Numbered from the stretch's first letter, positions 8,213 through 15,155 are shown. The stretch is DNA of 15,155 nucleotides from Asticcacaulis sp. (GCF_020217185.1 NZ_JAIWNX010000288.1:1-15155); one strand, 5' to 3'. Program-made: numbers and translations. The notes: generated from the sequence alone by a model not told the origin.

Positions 8213-8307
8213 AGCGCTTTCCGAAAAGTGGGATGCACTTTTCGGATAAAAAAGCACGTTAGCCAAAATTTAGAGCGTGATTTCGATTCAATCGAAATAC
8301 GCTCTAA
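8209..8307. repeat. Composite palindromic intergenic element with TTAGAGCG / CGCTCTAA ends
   Basis: The element begins with TTAGAGCG (8209-8216), whose TAG is the receptor stop codon, and ends with the inverse CGCTCTAA (8300-8307). Inside are two palindromes. CCGAAAAGTG (8221-8230) pairs perfectly with CACTTTTCGG (8236-8245) around a five-base loop. AGAGCGT-G-ATTTCGATT (8272-8288) pairs with AATCGAAATACGCTCT (8290-8305) apart from one extra G, and TTAGAGCG recurs at 8270-8277. The layout matches short palindromic repeats found dispersed in alphaproteobacterial genomes, which is from memory. The copy number here is unknown. Confidence 0.75.
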
Positions 8308-8356
8308 GCCGGTCAGAGTGTAAAGTAGCGTAAGCGTTCAACAGCCTTCTGACTTT

Positions 8357-8386
8357 GAGGCGTCGGGTCACCGGCGCCTCTTTTTT
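8357..8386 (+). terminator. Rho-independent terminator of the receptor gene
   Basis: GAGGCGTCGG (8357-8366) pairs with CCGGCGCCTC (8371-8380), ten base pairs with one G-U, around a GTCA loop, and six T residues follow directly (8381-8386). It is a textbook intrinsic terminator about 145 bases past the receptor stop, and it separates the receptor unit from kdgK. Confidence 0.9.
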
Positions 8387-8432
8387 ATGGGAAGGCGACG
8401 CCTCGTCTCTTTCTATGAAGCCAGCTTCAAAA

Positions 8433-8463
8433 AGCGCTTCCCATGGATAGGGATGCGCTCTAA
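8433..8463. repeat. Short palindrome ending CGCTCTAA upstream of kdgK
   Basis: AGCGCTTCCC (8433-8442) and GGGATGCGCT (8450-8459) are inverted repeats with one mismatch around a seven-base spacer. The right side ends in CGCTCTAA (8456-8463), the same boundary as the element behind the receptor gene. It lies about 40 bases before the kdgK start, so it could fall in the promoter or leader. Either a reduced member of the same repeat family or an unrelated regulatory palindrome. Confidence 0.5.
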
Positions 8464-8502
8464 ACCCTTCCGGACAAACAAAAACACCAACGGAATGCTG
8501 CC

Positions 8503-9511
8503 ATGACCAAAGCCTTCACCTGTTTCGGGGAACTGCTGATCCGCCTGTCCACCGCCGGTCGTGATCCGCTGTACACCCTGCCGGAACTGACCCCTTATGT
8601 GGGCGGGGCGGAGGCCAATGTGGCGGTCGGTCTGGCGCGGCTGGGGCACGCCACGCGGATGATCAGCGTGGTGCCGGACAATGATCTGGGGCAGGCCGCT
8701 GTGGGGCAATTGCGCTATTTCGGCGTCGATGCCAGCCGGGTACGCACGGCGGCGGGCCGCATGGGTCTCTATTTCCTGACCACGGGCGGCATCCATCGCC
8801 CGTCGGACATCCTTTATGACCGCGCCGGTTCGGCCTTTGCCACGGCGGATTTTTCGGCCTTCGACTGGGCGCAATTGCTGGACGGCTCTGAGTGGCTGCA
8901 CGTTTCCGGCGTGACGGCGGCGCTGGGGCTCAATGCGTTTCAGGGCGCCTTGAAGGCTATGCAGGTGGCGCGCACGCTTGGTATCAAGGTGTCGTTTGAC
9001 TGCAATTATCGCCCCAAGCTGTGGGAAGCCTGGGGCGGCGATGCGCCCAGCCTGATTCCGCAACTGATGGCACAGGCCGACCTGATCTTCGGCGGCTACC
9101 GCGACATCGAACTGGTGTTCAAGACGACCTTTGCCGGTGAGGCGGGCAGCCACGCCCGCAGCCGTGCCGCCGCCGACCACGCCTTCAGCGCCTTCCCAGA
9201 CCTCAAGCGCCTGATCTGCACGCGCCGGGAACAGGTCAATGTCGATCACAACCGTCTGGCCGGGCTGATGTACACGCGCAGCGAAACGCTGGAGACCGAG
9301 ACCTACGACATTGCGCGCATTATCGACCGCATCGGCGGCGGTGATGCCTTCGCGGCCGGCGTGCTGCACGGTATCCTGAGCGGCAAGACGGATCAGGAGG
9401 CGCTGAACTACGGCATTGCCGGGGGCTGCCTGAAACACGCCATGCCGGGCGATTTTGCGCTGGCCACCGTGGCGGAGCTGGAAGCCTTCCTCAGCGACGA
9501 CGGTTTCGACG

Positions 9512-9522
<11 letters not shown>
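8503..9522 (+). CDS. kdgK: 2-keto-3-deoxygluconate kinase, PfkB/ribokinase family
   Basis: Phosphorylates 2-keto-3-deoxygluconate (KDG) with ATP to KDPG, the entry of pectin-derived carbon into the Entner-Doudoroff route. The 339-residue protein has the PfkB signatures: N-terminal GGAEANVAVGLARLG (34-48), which holds the substrate, and C-terminal GGGDAFAAG, where the aspartate is the catalytic base and the glycines form the anion hole. The FDCNYRPKLW stretch (about 166-175) is typical of KDG kinases, as is the FGELLIRL start. The ATG at 8503 has a weak CGGA eight bases upstream. It sits next to the pectin operon, but its own transcription unit begins after the terminator at 8357-8386. No sugar-kinase substrate is certain from sequence alone, but a uronate context makes KDG the best choice. 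The 3' end overlaps the receiver-domain gene on the opposite strand by 11 bases. Confidence 0.87.
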
Positions 9523-9916
<394 letters not shown>

Positions 9917-9921
9917 GATAC

Positions 9922-9958
9922 GTGTACGGAAGATAACAAAACCTTCCGCACACTCTAA
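9922..9958 (-). repeat. Inverted repeat directly upstream of the receiver gene
   Basis: GTGTACGGAAG (9922-9932) and CTTCCGCACAC (9943-9953) form an inverted repeat matching at 10 of 11 positions with a ten-base spacer. On the - strand it reads TTAGAGTGTGCGGAAG at its upstream edge and ends five bases before the ATG of the receiver gene, so it would lie in the mRNA leader next to the start codon. It carries the same TTAGAG boundary as the repeats near the receptor gene. Confidence 0.6.
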
Positions 9959-9980
9959 CCCAAGAACCTTAAGGATCGCT

Positions 9981-10020
9981 CTAGATCATTATGATTTCTG
10001 GTAGAAACATAATGATCTAG
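9981..10020. repeat. Long perfect-arm palindrome, AT-rich, with T-run on the + side
   Basis: CTAGATCATTATG (9981-9993) is repeated in inverse as CATAATGATCTAG (10008-10020). Inside, TTTCT and AGAAA pair as well, leaving a GGT loop and one bulged A. CTTTTTGTTT follows on the + strand (10021-10030), so it could terminate + strand transcripts, but no + strand gene ends here. CGCTCTAG overlaps its left edge. Best read as a palindromic intergenic repeat. Confidence 0.7.
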
Positions 10021-10054
10021 CTTTTTGTTTAGCCCCTCGCCGGGTGCGGGCTCC

Positions 10055-10078
10055 GCCACCTTGGCCGCCACCTTGGCC
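10055..10078. repeat. Two tandem copies of a 12-base unit
   Basis: GCCACCTTGGCC occurs twice in direct tandem (10055-10066 and 10067-10078), and GCCGCCGC follows. The unit is itself partly palindromic (GGCC ends). It lies in the non-coding gap between the metallopeptidase and receiver genes. Probably a simple duplication; no function can be assigned. Confidence 0.6.
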
Positions 10079-10097
10079 GCCGCCGCAATGGCGGCTT

Positions 10098-10133
10098 GAG
10101 TGGAATGATTCCATTTGAAATCATTCCACTCTA
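10098..10133. repeat. Palindrome fused to the stop codon of the M1 peptidase gene
   Basis: GAGTGGAATGATT (10098-10110) and AATCATTCCACTC (10119-10131) are perfect 13-base inverted arms around an eight-base spacer. On the - strand the peptidase frame ends AAA TAG and the G of the stop is already the first base of the palindrome, so the sequence reads TAGAGTGGAATG. No T-run follows on the - strand, so it is not a classic intrinsic terminator, though it may protect the mRNA 3' end. Confidence 0.72.
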
Positions 10134-12062
10134 TTTCACGGTTTCATCCACAGTGGCGCGCGTCACCGAATGATAGAGCGGTCGCGCCTTCGCATAGACG
10201 CGCTTGGCCATATCGACGCCCCAGCCCTTTTGCGCCATCAGCGCCGTGTAGAGCGGGCTGACGAAGCGGCGGCGGCCTTGCGAGGTGAGGAAGGTTTCCA
10301 GCGCCGGCAGGGCGGGTTCATAGCGGTGCACAATGGCCAGTTTCAGCCACGCAAACAGGATTTCCGAATTGCGCGAGCTGGTGAAGCTAAAGGCCGTATC
10401 GAGGTCCTTCATCTGCTCCAGCGTCAGGGTCTCCGGCAGGGACTCGATGAAATGCTGCCATTCCTGCGTCACCCAGCCTTCTGTGACCAGAGACCTGGCG
10501 GGCGTGCCCTTGGTGAAGGCCTCAACCTGCGCTTCGACGCGCGCAAAGGCTTCCGATCGCGGCTTGACGGCGTTGGACGGCAGGCCGGGCTTGTACAGCC
10601 ACTCATTCAGTTTCAGGCGATCCTCCGCACCCGGATCACCCTTGATCAGGGTTTCGCGCAGGTCTTCGACGAAGCCCGCCGTGGTCATGCTCTTGAAGGC
10701 ATAGCGCGTGAAATAGCCTTTGAGCCACGCATCAAACTTCTTGCGGCCATAGGTCTGTTCCAGCAGGCGCAGGAAGGCCGCGCCCTTCTCATACGGAATG
10801 TCCGAGAAGCCGTCGTCCGGGTCGCGCCCTTTGAGGTCCGTATGCAATTGCGTCAGACCCGGTTCCTTGAGGCTGCTCAGGGTGTCCTGAAGGCTGGCAA
10901 AGCCCAGGCTTTGCAGCATGAGGGCGCGGTCCTTGCCGTACATTTCCTCCATGATGCGGTTTTCAAAATAGGTGGTGAAGCCTTCGTTGAGCCAGAAATC
11001 GTCCCAGGTGGCGTTGGTGACGAGGTTGCCCGACCACGAATGCGCCAGTTCGTGCGCGACCAGCGACACCAGCGACTTGTCACCGGCCAGAATGGTCGGC
11101 GTGGCAAAGGTCAGGCGCGGATTTTCCATGCCGCCGAAGGGGAAGGACGGCGGCAGGATCAGCACGTCGTAACGACCCCAGCGGTAGGGGCCATAGAGTT
11201 TTTCGGCGGCGGCGACGAATTTTTCGAGGTCTTCCAGCTCGGCGGCGGCGCGGGCAATGGTGGCCTTTTCGGCATAGACGCCGGTGCGGTCGCCGGTCGG
11301 GCGGAAGTCGATATCGCCGATGGCCAGCGCGATCAGATAGGGCGGTATGGCCTGATCCATTTTGAAGCGGAAGGCGCGCAAAGTCCCGTTGGCCGGCACG
11401 GCCTCACCATCCGGCGTCAGCATTTCGGCACTCATCACGGCTTTGAGCGGTGTCGGTACACGGATGATGGCGCTGTAGGTTTGCCGCACCATCGGGGAGT
11501 CCTGCGTCGGAATCCACGTGCGGGTCAGGATCGACTGGCCCTGCGACAACAGGAAGGGATATTTTTTACCCTCGGTCTGCGACGGGTCGAGCCACTGCAG
11601 GGCCTGCGTATTGGCGGTGGTCTTGTACTTCACCACCACCTTCTGCGCGCCCTGCGGCAGTTCAATGGTCAGCGGCGCGCCAAAGATGGGGTGGGGCGTG
11701 CCCAGCGTGTATTTCAGCGGTTCCCCAGACGCATCAGTGACCCCTTCGATGTCGAGCGCCTTGACGTCCAGAACGACCTGTTTGGCCGTCGGCGCGGTTT
11801 CCAGCGTCAGGGCCGCCGTGCCTTTCAGCACCTTGGCGCGGAAGTCAGCGGTGAGGTCGAGATCGACGTGGCGCACGCGCGCGACGTTCGGTTCGGCGTA
11901 GGAGTGGACATCTTTGGCGCTGCGCACCAGAGCCAGAGGGGCGGAATCGTCCGAGGCCGGTTCAACCTTCGGCTCACAGGCCGTCAGAAAGGTCGTACCC
12001 ATCAAAGCCGCCATAAAGCCGATTGCCGAGCGCCGGTCCGGCGCGAAACCCTTAGTCCGCAT
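10131..12062 (-). CDS. M1-family zinc metallopeptidase (leukotriene A4 hydrolase-like aminopeptidase), lipoprotein
   Basis: Cleaves N-terminal residues from peptides in the cell envelope. I chose the ATG at 12062 (643 residues) over one at 12113 because GGAG lies seven bases upstream and because the protein then starts with a proper lipoprotein signal ending in LTAC, with Cys at 29. The N-terminal beta-domain runs to about residue 240. The catalytic domain has GGMEN (310-314), which grips the substrate amino group, and the zinc site HELAH (337-341) with E360 in WLNEGFTTYFE, the exact HExxH-x18-E spacing of M1. The C-terminal part is a helical repeat domain as in LTA4 hydrolases. It is anchored to a membrane by its lipid, unlike the cytosolic PepN. 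Upstream lies a strong palindrome. It follows the helicase gene on the same strand with a 138-base gap, so co-transcription is possible but unproven. Confidence 0.92.
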   Translation of the reverse strand: MRTKGFAPDRRSAIGFMAALMGTTFLTACEPKVEPASDDSAPLALVRSAKDVHSYAEPNVARVRHVDLDLTADFRAKVLKGTAALTLETAPTAKQVVLDVKALDIEGVTDASGEPLKYTLGTPHPIFGAPLTIELPQGAQKVVVKYKTTANTQALQWLDPSQTEGKKYPFLLSQGQSILTRTWIPTQDSPMVRQTYSAIIRVPTPLKAVMSAEMLTPDGEAVPANGTLRAFRFKMDQAIPPYLIALAIGDIDFRPTGDRTGVYAEKATIARAAAELEDLEKFVAAAEKLYGPYRWGRYDVLILPPSFPFGGMENPRLTFATPTILAGDKSLVSLVAHELAHSWSGNLVTNATWDDFWLNEGFTTYFENRIMEEMYGKDRALMLQSLGFASLQDTLSSLKEPGLTQLHTDLKGRDPDDGFSDIPYEKGAAFLRLLEQTYGRKKFDAWLKGYFTRYAFKSMTTAGFVEDLRETLIKGDPGAEDRLKLNEWLYKPGLPSNAVKPRSEAFARVEAQVEAFTKGTPARSLVTEGWVTQEWQHFIESLPETLTLEQMKDLDTAFSFTSSRNSEILFAWLKLAIVHRYEPALPALETFLTSQGRRRFVSPLYTALMAQKGWGVDMAKRVYAKARPLYHSVTRATVDETVK

Positions 12063-12084
12063 ATCGCCACTCCATAAAACAGCA

Positions 12085-12107
12085 CCCCCTGAAAAGGTTT
12101 CAGGGGG
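12085..12107 (-). promoter_or_regulatory. Perfect hairpin in the leader of the M1 peptidase gene
   Basis: CCCCCTGAAA (12085-12094) and TTTCAGGGGG (12098-12107) are perfect ten-base inverted arms with a three-base loop. It sits 23-45 bases before the chosen ATG at 12062 on the - strand, upstream of the GGAG ribosome-binding site. It could be an mRNA stabiliser, an operator or an attenuator-like stem. It has no T-run on the - strand. Function is inferred from position only. Confidence 0.55.
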
Positions 12108-12200
12108 CACCATATGGATCAGTTAAAGCGGAAATATGTCGTCTTCACAATGCGGAAAATTCAGCACGTTTGAGACGGTTTATCCGTTTCCCGACTGATT

Positions 12201-13976
12201 TTACCCGTTGCGCGAACGGCGCTTCAGTTGCGCGCCTTCCGAACGATTGACAGGCTCATTGTGGTGGGCGCGCGGCTTGGTGTTGGTCTTGCGACCGCCA
12301 TGCTTGCCGCTGGCCGACTTGCCAAAGGTCTTCTTCTTGCGCTCGTCGCCACGTTCGGCTGCCGGACGTGCCGGACGCTCCTCGAAGAAACGCGTGTCAC
12401 CCCGGGCCTCATCGCGCGCCTTGAACGGACGCTCGCCCTTCGGCTTGTCGAAGCGGGGCTTATCGCCGCGCGGCTTATCGCCAAAGCCCTTATCAACCGG
12501 GAAGTCGCGGGCGGCCCTGGTCGGCGCGCGCTCGGCGGCCAGCGGGTCGTAACGTTCGGTACGTTCCGGACGCTCATTGCGCGCCTGACGCTCGGCGCGG
12601 TTACCGAAGGCGTCCTTCTTGCCGAAAGTGCGTTCACCGCGCGAATTATCGCCATCGCGGCCATTACCACGGTCGCGGCGGTCGTCACGGCCAGAATCCC
12701 GATTGGGACGGTTGCGCGAACGCTTGTGCACGCGCTCGGCGTCCGGGTCGAGGTGGCGGGCGGTCTTTTCGACCACGCGGTCCGGGGTCTTCGGCTTTTC
12801 GGTCTGACCCGAGGCGAGAATGGCCTCATCGAGCAGTTTCAGCGCCTGATCCTTGCGGCGGTCCCATGAGGGGATGCGCTGACGCGTGATGCGCTCGATG
12901 TCTTTCAGCAGCTTGCGCTCATCATCGGCGACCAGCGTGATCGAATGGCCTTCCTTACCGGCGCGGGCGGTGCGGCCAATACGGTGCACATAGGCTTCCG
13001 ACACGAAGGGCAGTTCGTAATTGATGACGTGGGTGACGTTATCGACGTCGATACCGCGCGCGGCGATGTCGGTGGCCACCAGCGCGCGGACGCGACCGGC
13101 CTTGAAGGCCTGAAGCGCGCGTTCGCGCTGCGACTGGTTCTTGTCGCCGTGGATGGCGGCGGCTTCGACGCCCCCGGCTTGCAGATAGGCGGCGACGCGG
13201 TCGGCACCGCGCTTGGTGCGGGTGAAGATCAGGGTGCGGGCCAGCTTCTCATCGGCATAGAGTTCCGACAGAAGCGCGCGCTTGCGCTGCTGCTCGATAA
13301 AGATGACCTGCTGGGTGACGCGCTCGGCCGTGGTGGCTTCCGGCGTGATTTCAACCTTCTTCGGATGGGTCAGCAGTTCATTGGCGAGGCCAGCGATTTC
13401 CTTCGGCATGGTGGCCGAGAAGAACAGGTTCTGACGCTGGGCCGGCAGGCGCGAAGCGACCTGACGGATCGGCTTGATGAAGCCCATGTCGAGCATCTGA
13501 TCGGCTTCGTCGAGCACGAGGTGTTCCACGGCCTTCAGGTCGATGGTCTTCTGCTCGATATGGTCGATCAGGCGGCCCGGCGTGGCGACCAGAATGTCGA
13601 TGCCGCCTTGCAACGCCTTATATTGCGGGCCGTACTTGACGCCGCCGAAGATGGTGGCGATCTGAAGCCCCAGACCCTTGGAATAGGCCTTGAAGCTGTC
13701 GGCGATCTGGGTGGCCAGTTCGCGCGTCGGCGACAGGACCAGCACGCGGCACGAGCGCGGGGCGGGGATGATGCGGTTGCTGAGGATGTGGTGCAGGATG
13801 GGCAGGGCGAAGGCCGCCGTCTTGCCCGTACCGGTCTGGGCGATACCCAGAAGGTCGTGCTTGTTCAGCAGGATGGGGATGGCCTGCGCCTGAATGGGGG
13901 TAGGGGTGTGATAGCCCTCTTTTTCGAGCGTGGCGAGCAGGCTGGCCGAGAGGCCCAGATCTTTGAAGGTCGTCAA
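12201..13976 (-). CDS. rhlE: DEAD-box ATP-dependent RNA helicase, RhlE type, with long basic disordered tail
   Basis: Unwinds short RNA duplexes with ATP; RhlE proteins act in ribosome assembly, mRNA decay and cold adaptation. The helicase core (1-375) shows every motif: Q motif GYHTPTPIQ (Q29), I AQTGTGKT (46-53), Ia PTRELA (83-88), Ib TPGR (132-135), II DEAD (156-159), III SAT (187-189), IV IFTRTKR (250-256), V ATDIAARGID (301-310) and VI HRIGRTARAG (331-340). From about 385 to 591 the sequence is low-complexity and rich in R, D, K and G, with a GDKPR-like repeat, and probably binds RNA or drives condensation. The start is a TTG at 13976. An in-frame TGA lies five codons upstream and no ATG or GTG is available before the Q motif region, so TTG is the likely start; no good Shine-Dalgarno is visible. 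Confidence 0.93.
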   Translation of the reverse strand: MTTFKDLGLSASLLATLEKEGYHTPTPIQAQAIPILLNKHDLLGIAQTGTGKTAAFALPILHHILSNRIIPAPRSCRVLVLSPTRELATQIADSFKAYSKGLGLQIATIFGGVKYGPQYKALQGGIDILVATPGRLIDHIEQKTIDLKAVEHLVLDEADQMLDMGFIKPIRQVASRLPAQRQNLFFSATMPKEIAGLANELLTHPKKVEITPEATTAERVTQQVIFIEQQRKRALLSELYADEKLARTLIFTRTKRGADRVAAYLQAGGVEAAAIHGDKNQSQRERALQAFKAGRVRALVATDIAARGIDVDNVTHVINYELPFVSEAYVHRIGRTARAGKEGHSITLVADDERKLLKDIERITRQRIPSWDRRKDQALKLLDEAILASGQTEKPKTPDRVVEKTARHLDPDAERVHKRSRNRPNRDSGRDDRRDRGNGRDGDNSRGERTFGKKDAFGNRAERQARNERPERTERYDPLAAERAPTRAARDFPVDKGFGDKPRGDKPRFDKPKGERPFKARDEARGDTRFFEERPARPAAERGDERKKKTFGKSASGKHGGRKTNTKPRAHHNEPVNRSEGAQLKRRSRNG

Positions 13977-14489
13977 GACGATGCGCTTTCAATACGGATG
14001 CGCGCACACCCGGCAAAATGACCGGCGCACACCATCCTTCGGCCCGGACGCGCTTTTGTGGCGTAGCGGGCGGTTTCGGATGAGGCCAGCGCGTGTCTTA
14101 GCTCTCGGGTTTCATTTTTAAAGATTATCAAGCGCGAACAGGGTTCGCACATCTGTCATCCGTTAAAACTGGCTTGTCGGGACACATACCAAGGACTATA
14201 TCCTGTGTCGCCCGACCTCACGCGGCCAGTCAGGTGCGGCATTGCACCGCAGCAATCCGCCATATGCGTTGCGGCGGTGGAAAAGTCAACCCCCGTAAAG
14301 GAAGTCTTCACCGCTACGCCTTAAGGTTCGCGGCAATTCCGGTGCGTCGCCAAACGGCGTTCAGTACCCGACCCCTTTGGGTCATAATTTCGCGTTTTCA
14401 ATAAACAGTAGCGTTTCGTCATCTCCGGGCGTGGGTTGTGCGTATGCACGGCTGTGCCTGCCCACATCTATAAAAAGAACCTTTTATAA
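13977..14489. other. Divergent intergenic region between rhlE and the PilZ gene
   Basis: These 513 bases contain no ORF that looks coding; short frames here lack any recognisable protein. A - strand promoter candidate lies at 14261-14289. On the + side, TATAAA at 14469-14474 lies upstream of the PilZ gene, but no matching -35 is visible. GGTGC..GCACC and GCGGTG..CACCGC form short inverted repeats (about 14233-14250 and 14273-14323). No tRNA or known small RNA fold was recognised. The helicase leader would be unusually long if the candidate promoter is real. Confidence 0.55.
14261..14289 (-). promoter_or_regulatory. Candidate sigma-70 promoter for rhlE
   Basis: On the - strand TTGACT (complement of 14284-14289) is followed after exactly 17 bases by CATATG (14261-14266), a fair -10 match. 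Transcription would start near 14254 and give a leader of roughly 280 bases before the TTG start. Other weak boxes exist closer to the gene, so this is only a candidate. Confidence 0.35.
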
Positions 14490-14996
14490 ATGGCTGTGTA
14501 CTATCTTAACCCAACCTCCCCGCGAAAGACTCCCAACGCCATGCCCGGCTCAGATGGTCGCTCTGCATCGCCTTCCGTGACCTCGCCGCAGGCGGGGGTC
14601 GAGGTGATTCAGCCGTTTCAGCAGTTCCTCAACCGCCGCGCCGAGCCGCGTTTTGACTGCAAGGCGTCGGGCGCGCTGTTGTTGCTGCCCAGCGGGACCG
14701 AGGTGGCGTGTGATATCGTCAACCAGAGTGCTTCTGGCGCGCAGGTTCTGGTCAAGGACATGCCGCAAAACGCCGGTGATCTGTGGCTGGTGGATGTGGC
14801 CGGTCAAACGGTCAAGTTCGGCTCACCGGTGTGGACCCAGCCGCACAAGATGGGCCTGCGTTTCAGCTTTGTGCAGAAGCTCGATCCGAATGGGGCCCGC
14901 CCGCCGCGCGTGCCGGAACCCGTATGGAAGGCCTGGCGTCGCCTCGCCGGACTGGATACCCCGCCGCCACAGGACGATGTGTTCTTTCTCGACTGA
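14490..14996 (+). CDS. PilZ-domain protein, likely cyclic di-GMP receptor
   Basis: Small protein (168 residues from the ATG at 14490, or 151 from an ATG at 14541) with one PilZ domain. Both c-di-GMP binding motifs are present: RxxxR as R50-AEP-R54 in LNRRAEPRF, and N/DxSxxG as N78-Q-S-A-S-G83. The beta-barrel continues to about residue 130 and ends in GLRFSF. The first ~40 residues (SPRKTPNAMPGSDGRSASPS) look disordered and the tail PVWKAWRRLAGL may form an amphipathic helix. Such proteins pass c-di-GMP levels on to motility, adhesion or cell-cycle partners in Caulobacterales; the partner is unknown. Neither start has a strong Shine-Dalgarno. If a TATAAA at 14469-14474 is a -10 box, the leader of the longer form would be very short and the 14541 start more plausible. 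It stands alone, divergent from rhlE, and ends before a strong terminator. Confidence 0.85.
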   Translation: MAVYYLNPTSPRKTPNAMPGSDGRSASPSVTSPQAGVEVIQPFQQFLNRRAEPRFDCKASGALLLLPSGTEVACDIVNQSASGAQVLVKDMPQNAGDLWLVDVAGQTVKFGSPVWTQPHKMGLRFSFVQKLDPNGARPPRVPEPVWKAWRRLAGLDTPPPQDDVFFLD

Positions 14997-15020
14997 GGCG
15001 CTTCAACGCGCGCAAAACAC

Positions 15021-15057
15021 AAAAGGCCCTATTGCCAGTTATGGCGGGGGCCTTTTC
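15021..15057. terminator. Intrinsic terminator after the PilZ gene, possibly bidirectional
   Basis: AAAAGGCCC (15021-15029) pairs perfectly with GGGCCTTTT (15048-15056). TGCCA and TGGCG inside extend the stem around a GTTA loop. The A-run on the left and T-run on the right suit termination in both directions. It starts 25 bases past the PilZ stop. Confidence 0.85.
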
Positions 15058-15067
15058 TGTATCATAC

Positions 15068-15102
15068 CAACGGCCGAAGATGCTGACCGCATCCGGCCGT
15101 TG
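15068..15102. repeat. Palindrome, perfect nine-base arms
   Basis: CAACGGCCG (15068-15076) and CGGCCGTTG (15094-15102) are perfect inverse arms. GATGC (15079-15083) and GCATC (15089-15093) continue the stem, leaving a TGACC loop and an AA bulge. No T-run follows. It may be an intergenic repeat or a second transcript-end structure; function unknown. Confidence 0.65.
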
Positions 15103-15109
15103 AAGACAC

Positions 15110-15148
15110 GAGACTGTCTCATATGTGTCAGTGACATGAGACAGTCTC
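15110..15148. repeat. Nested palindromes at the right edge of the window
   Basis: GAGACTGTCTCAT (15110-15122) and ATGAGACAGTCTC (15136-15148) are perfect 13-base inverse arms. Each contains its own 11-base palindrome (GAGAC-T-GTCTC and GAGAC-A-GTCTC), and between them lies another, TGTCA-G-TGACA (15126-15136). The nested dyads look more like protein-binding sites or an element end than a terminator. The window ends seven bases later, so what it belongs to cannot be seen. Confidence 0.7.
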
Positions 15149-15155
15149 GAATGGA

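Noticed and set aside
8209..8463. Possible CRISPR-like or small-RNA cluster behind the receptor gene
   Set aside because: The repeated pieces are palindromes with shared edges, not direct repeats with regular spacers, and no cas gene is present.
9981..10030. Palindrome plus T-run as a terminator of a + strand gene
   Set aside because: No + strand gene leads into it; kdgK ends about 460 bases earlier and the gene between is on the other strand.
10170..12077. 635-codon open frame on the + strand opposite the M1 peptidase
   Set aside because: Shadow of a GC-rich gene: the translation is rich in R, G and H with no domain, and the - strand frame carries complete M1 motifs and a lipoprotein signal.
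12945..14021. 358-codon open frame on the + strand opposite the helicase
   Set aside because: Opposite all the conserved DEAD-box motifs; no recognisable domain of its own.
14174..14404. 76-codon frame in the rhlE/PilZ gap
   Set aside because: No ribosome-binding site or domain, and it covers the promoter candidate of the opposite strand.

Overview
The window looks like a chromosomal stretch of a GC-rich alphaproteobacterium of the Caulobacterales, with an Asticcacaulis- or Caulobacter-like genome as the best guess. The reasons are the TonB-dependent receptor of the Xanthomonas/Caulobacter type, the lipoproteins and single-domain signalling proteins, and the palindromic intergenic repeats bounded by TTAGAG/CTCTAA. 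The assignment is inferred from protein style and base composition, since no database search was possible.

Left half (1-8386): a pectin / rhamnogalacturonan utilisation locus on the + strand. The end of an ABC-transporter permease is followed by a sugar-binding lipoprotein, a GH28 polygalacturonase-like enzyme, a GH105-type unsaturated uronyl hydrolase and a protein of the fumarylacetoacetase / 2-keto-4-pentenoate hydratase fold. From the binding protein to the hydratase-fold protein each gene overlaps the next by 4-13 bases, so they are almost certainly one operon. A candidate terminator follows. A separate unit encodes a 980-residue TonB-dependent receptor, preceded by two LacI-like operator candidates and followed by a repeat element and a strong terminator. 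Likely flow: the receptor brings oligomers across the outer membrane, the binding protein and ABC permeases import them, and GH28 and GH105 (neither has a visible signal peptide) trim them in the cytoplasm. The released keto-deoxy sugars feed into KDG, which the next gene phosphorylates.

Middle (8387-10130): a 2-keto-3-deoxygluconate kinase (kdgK) on the + strand, overlapping tail to tail with a stand-alone response-regulator receiver protein on the - strand. The flanking intergenic DNA is dense in palindromes.

Right half (10131-15155): housekeeping or accessory genes unrelated to pectin. These are an M1-family metallopeptidase lipoprotein (-), a RhlE-type DEAD-box RNA helicase with a long basic disordered tail and a TTG start (-), a 513-base divergent intergenic region, and a PilZ-domain c-di-GMP receptor (+) ended by a strong terminator. 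The last 90 bases hold two large palindromes and no gene.

I see no tRNA, rRNA, CRISPR array, transposase or phage gene. No wholly new system is evident. The points most worth a second look are the palindromic repeat family that supplies stop codons, the operator pair in front of the receptor gene, and the unassigned hydratase-fold enzyme at the end of the pectin operon.
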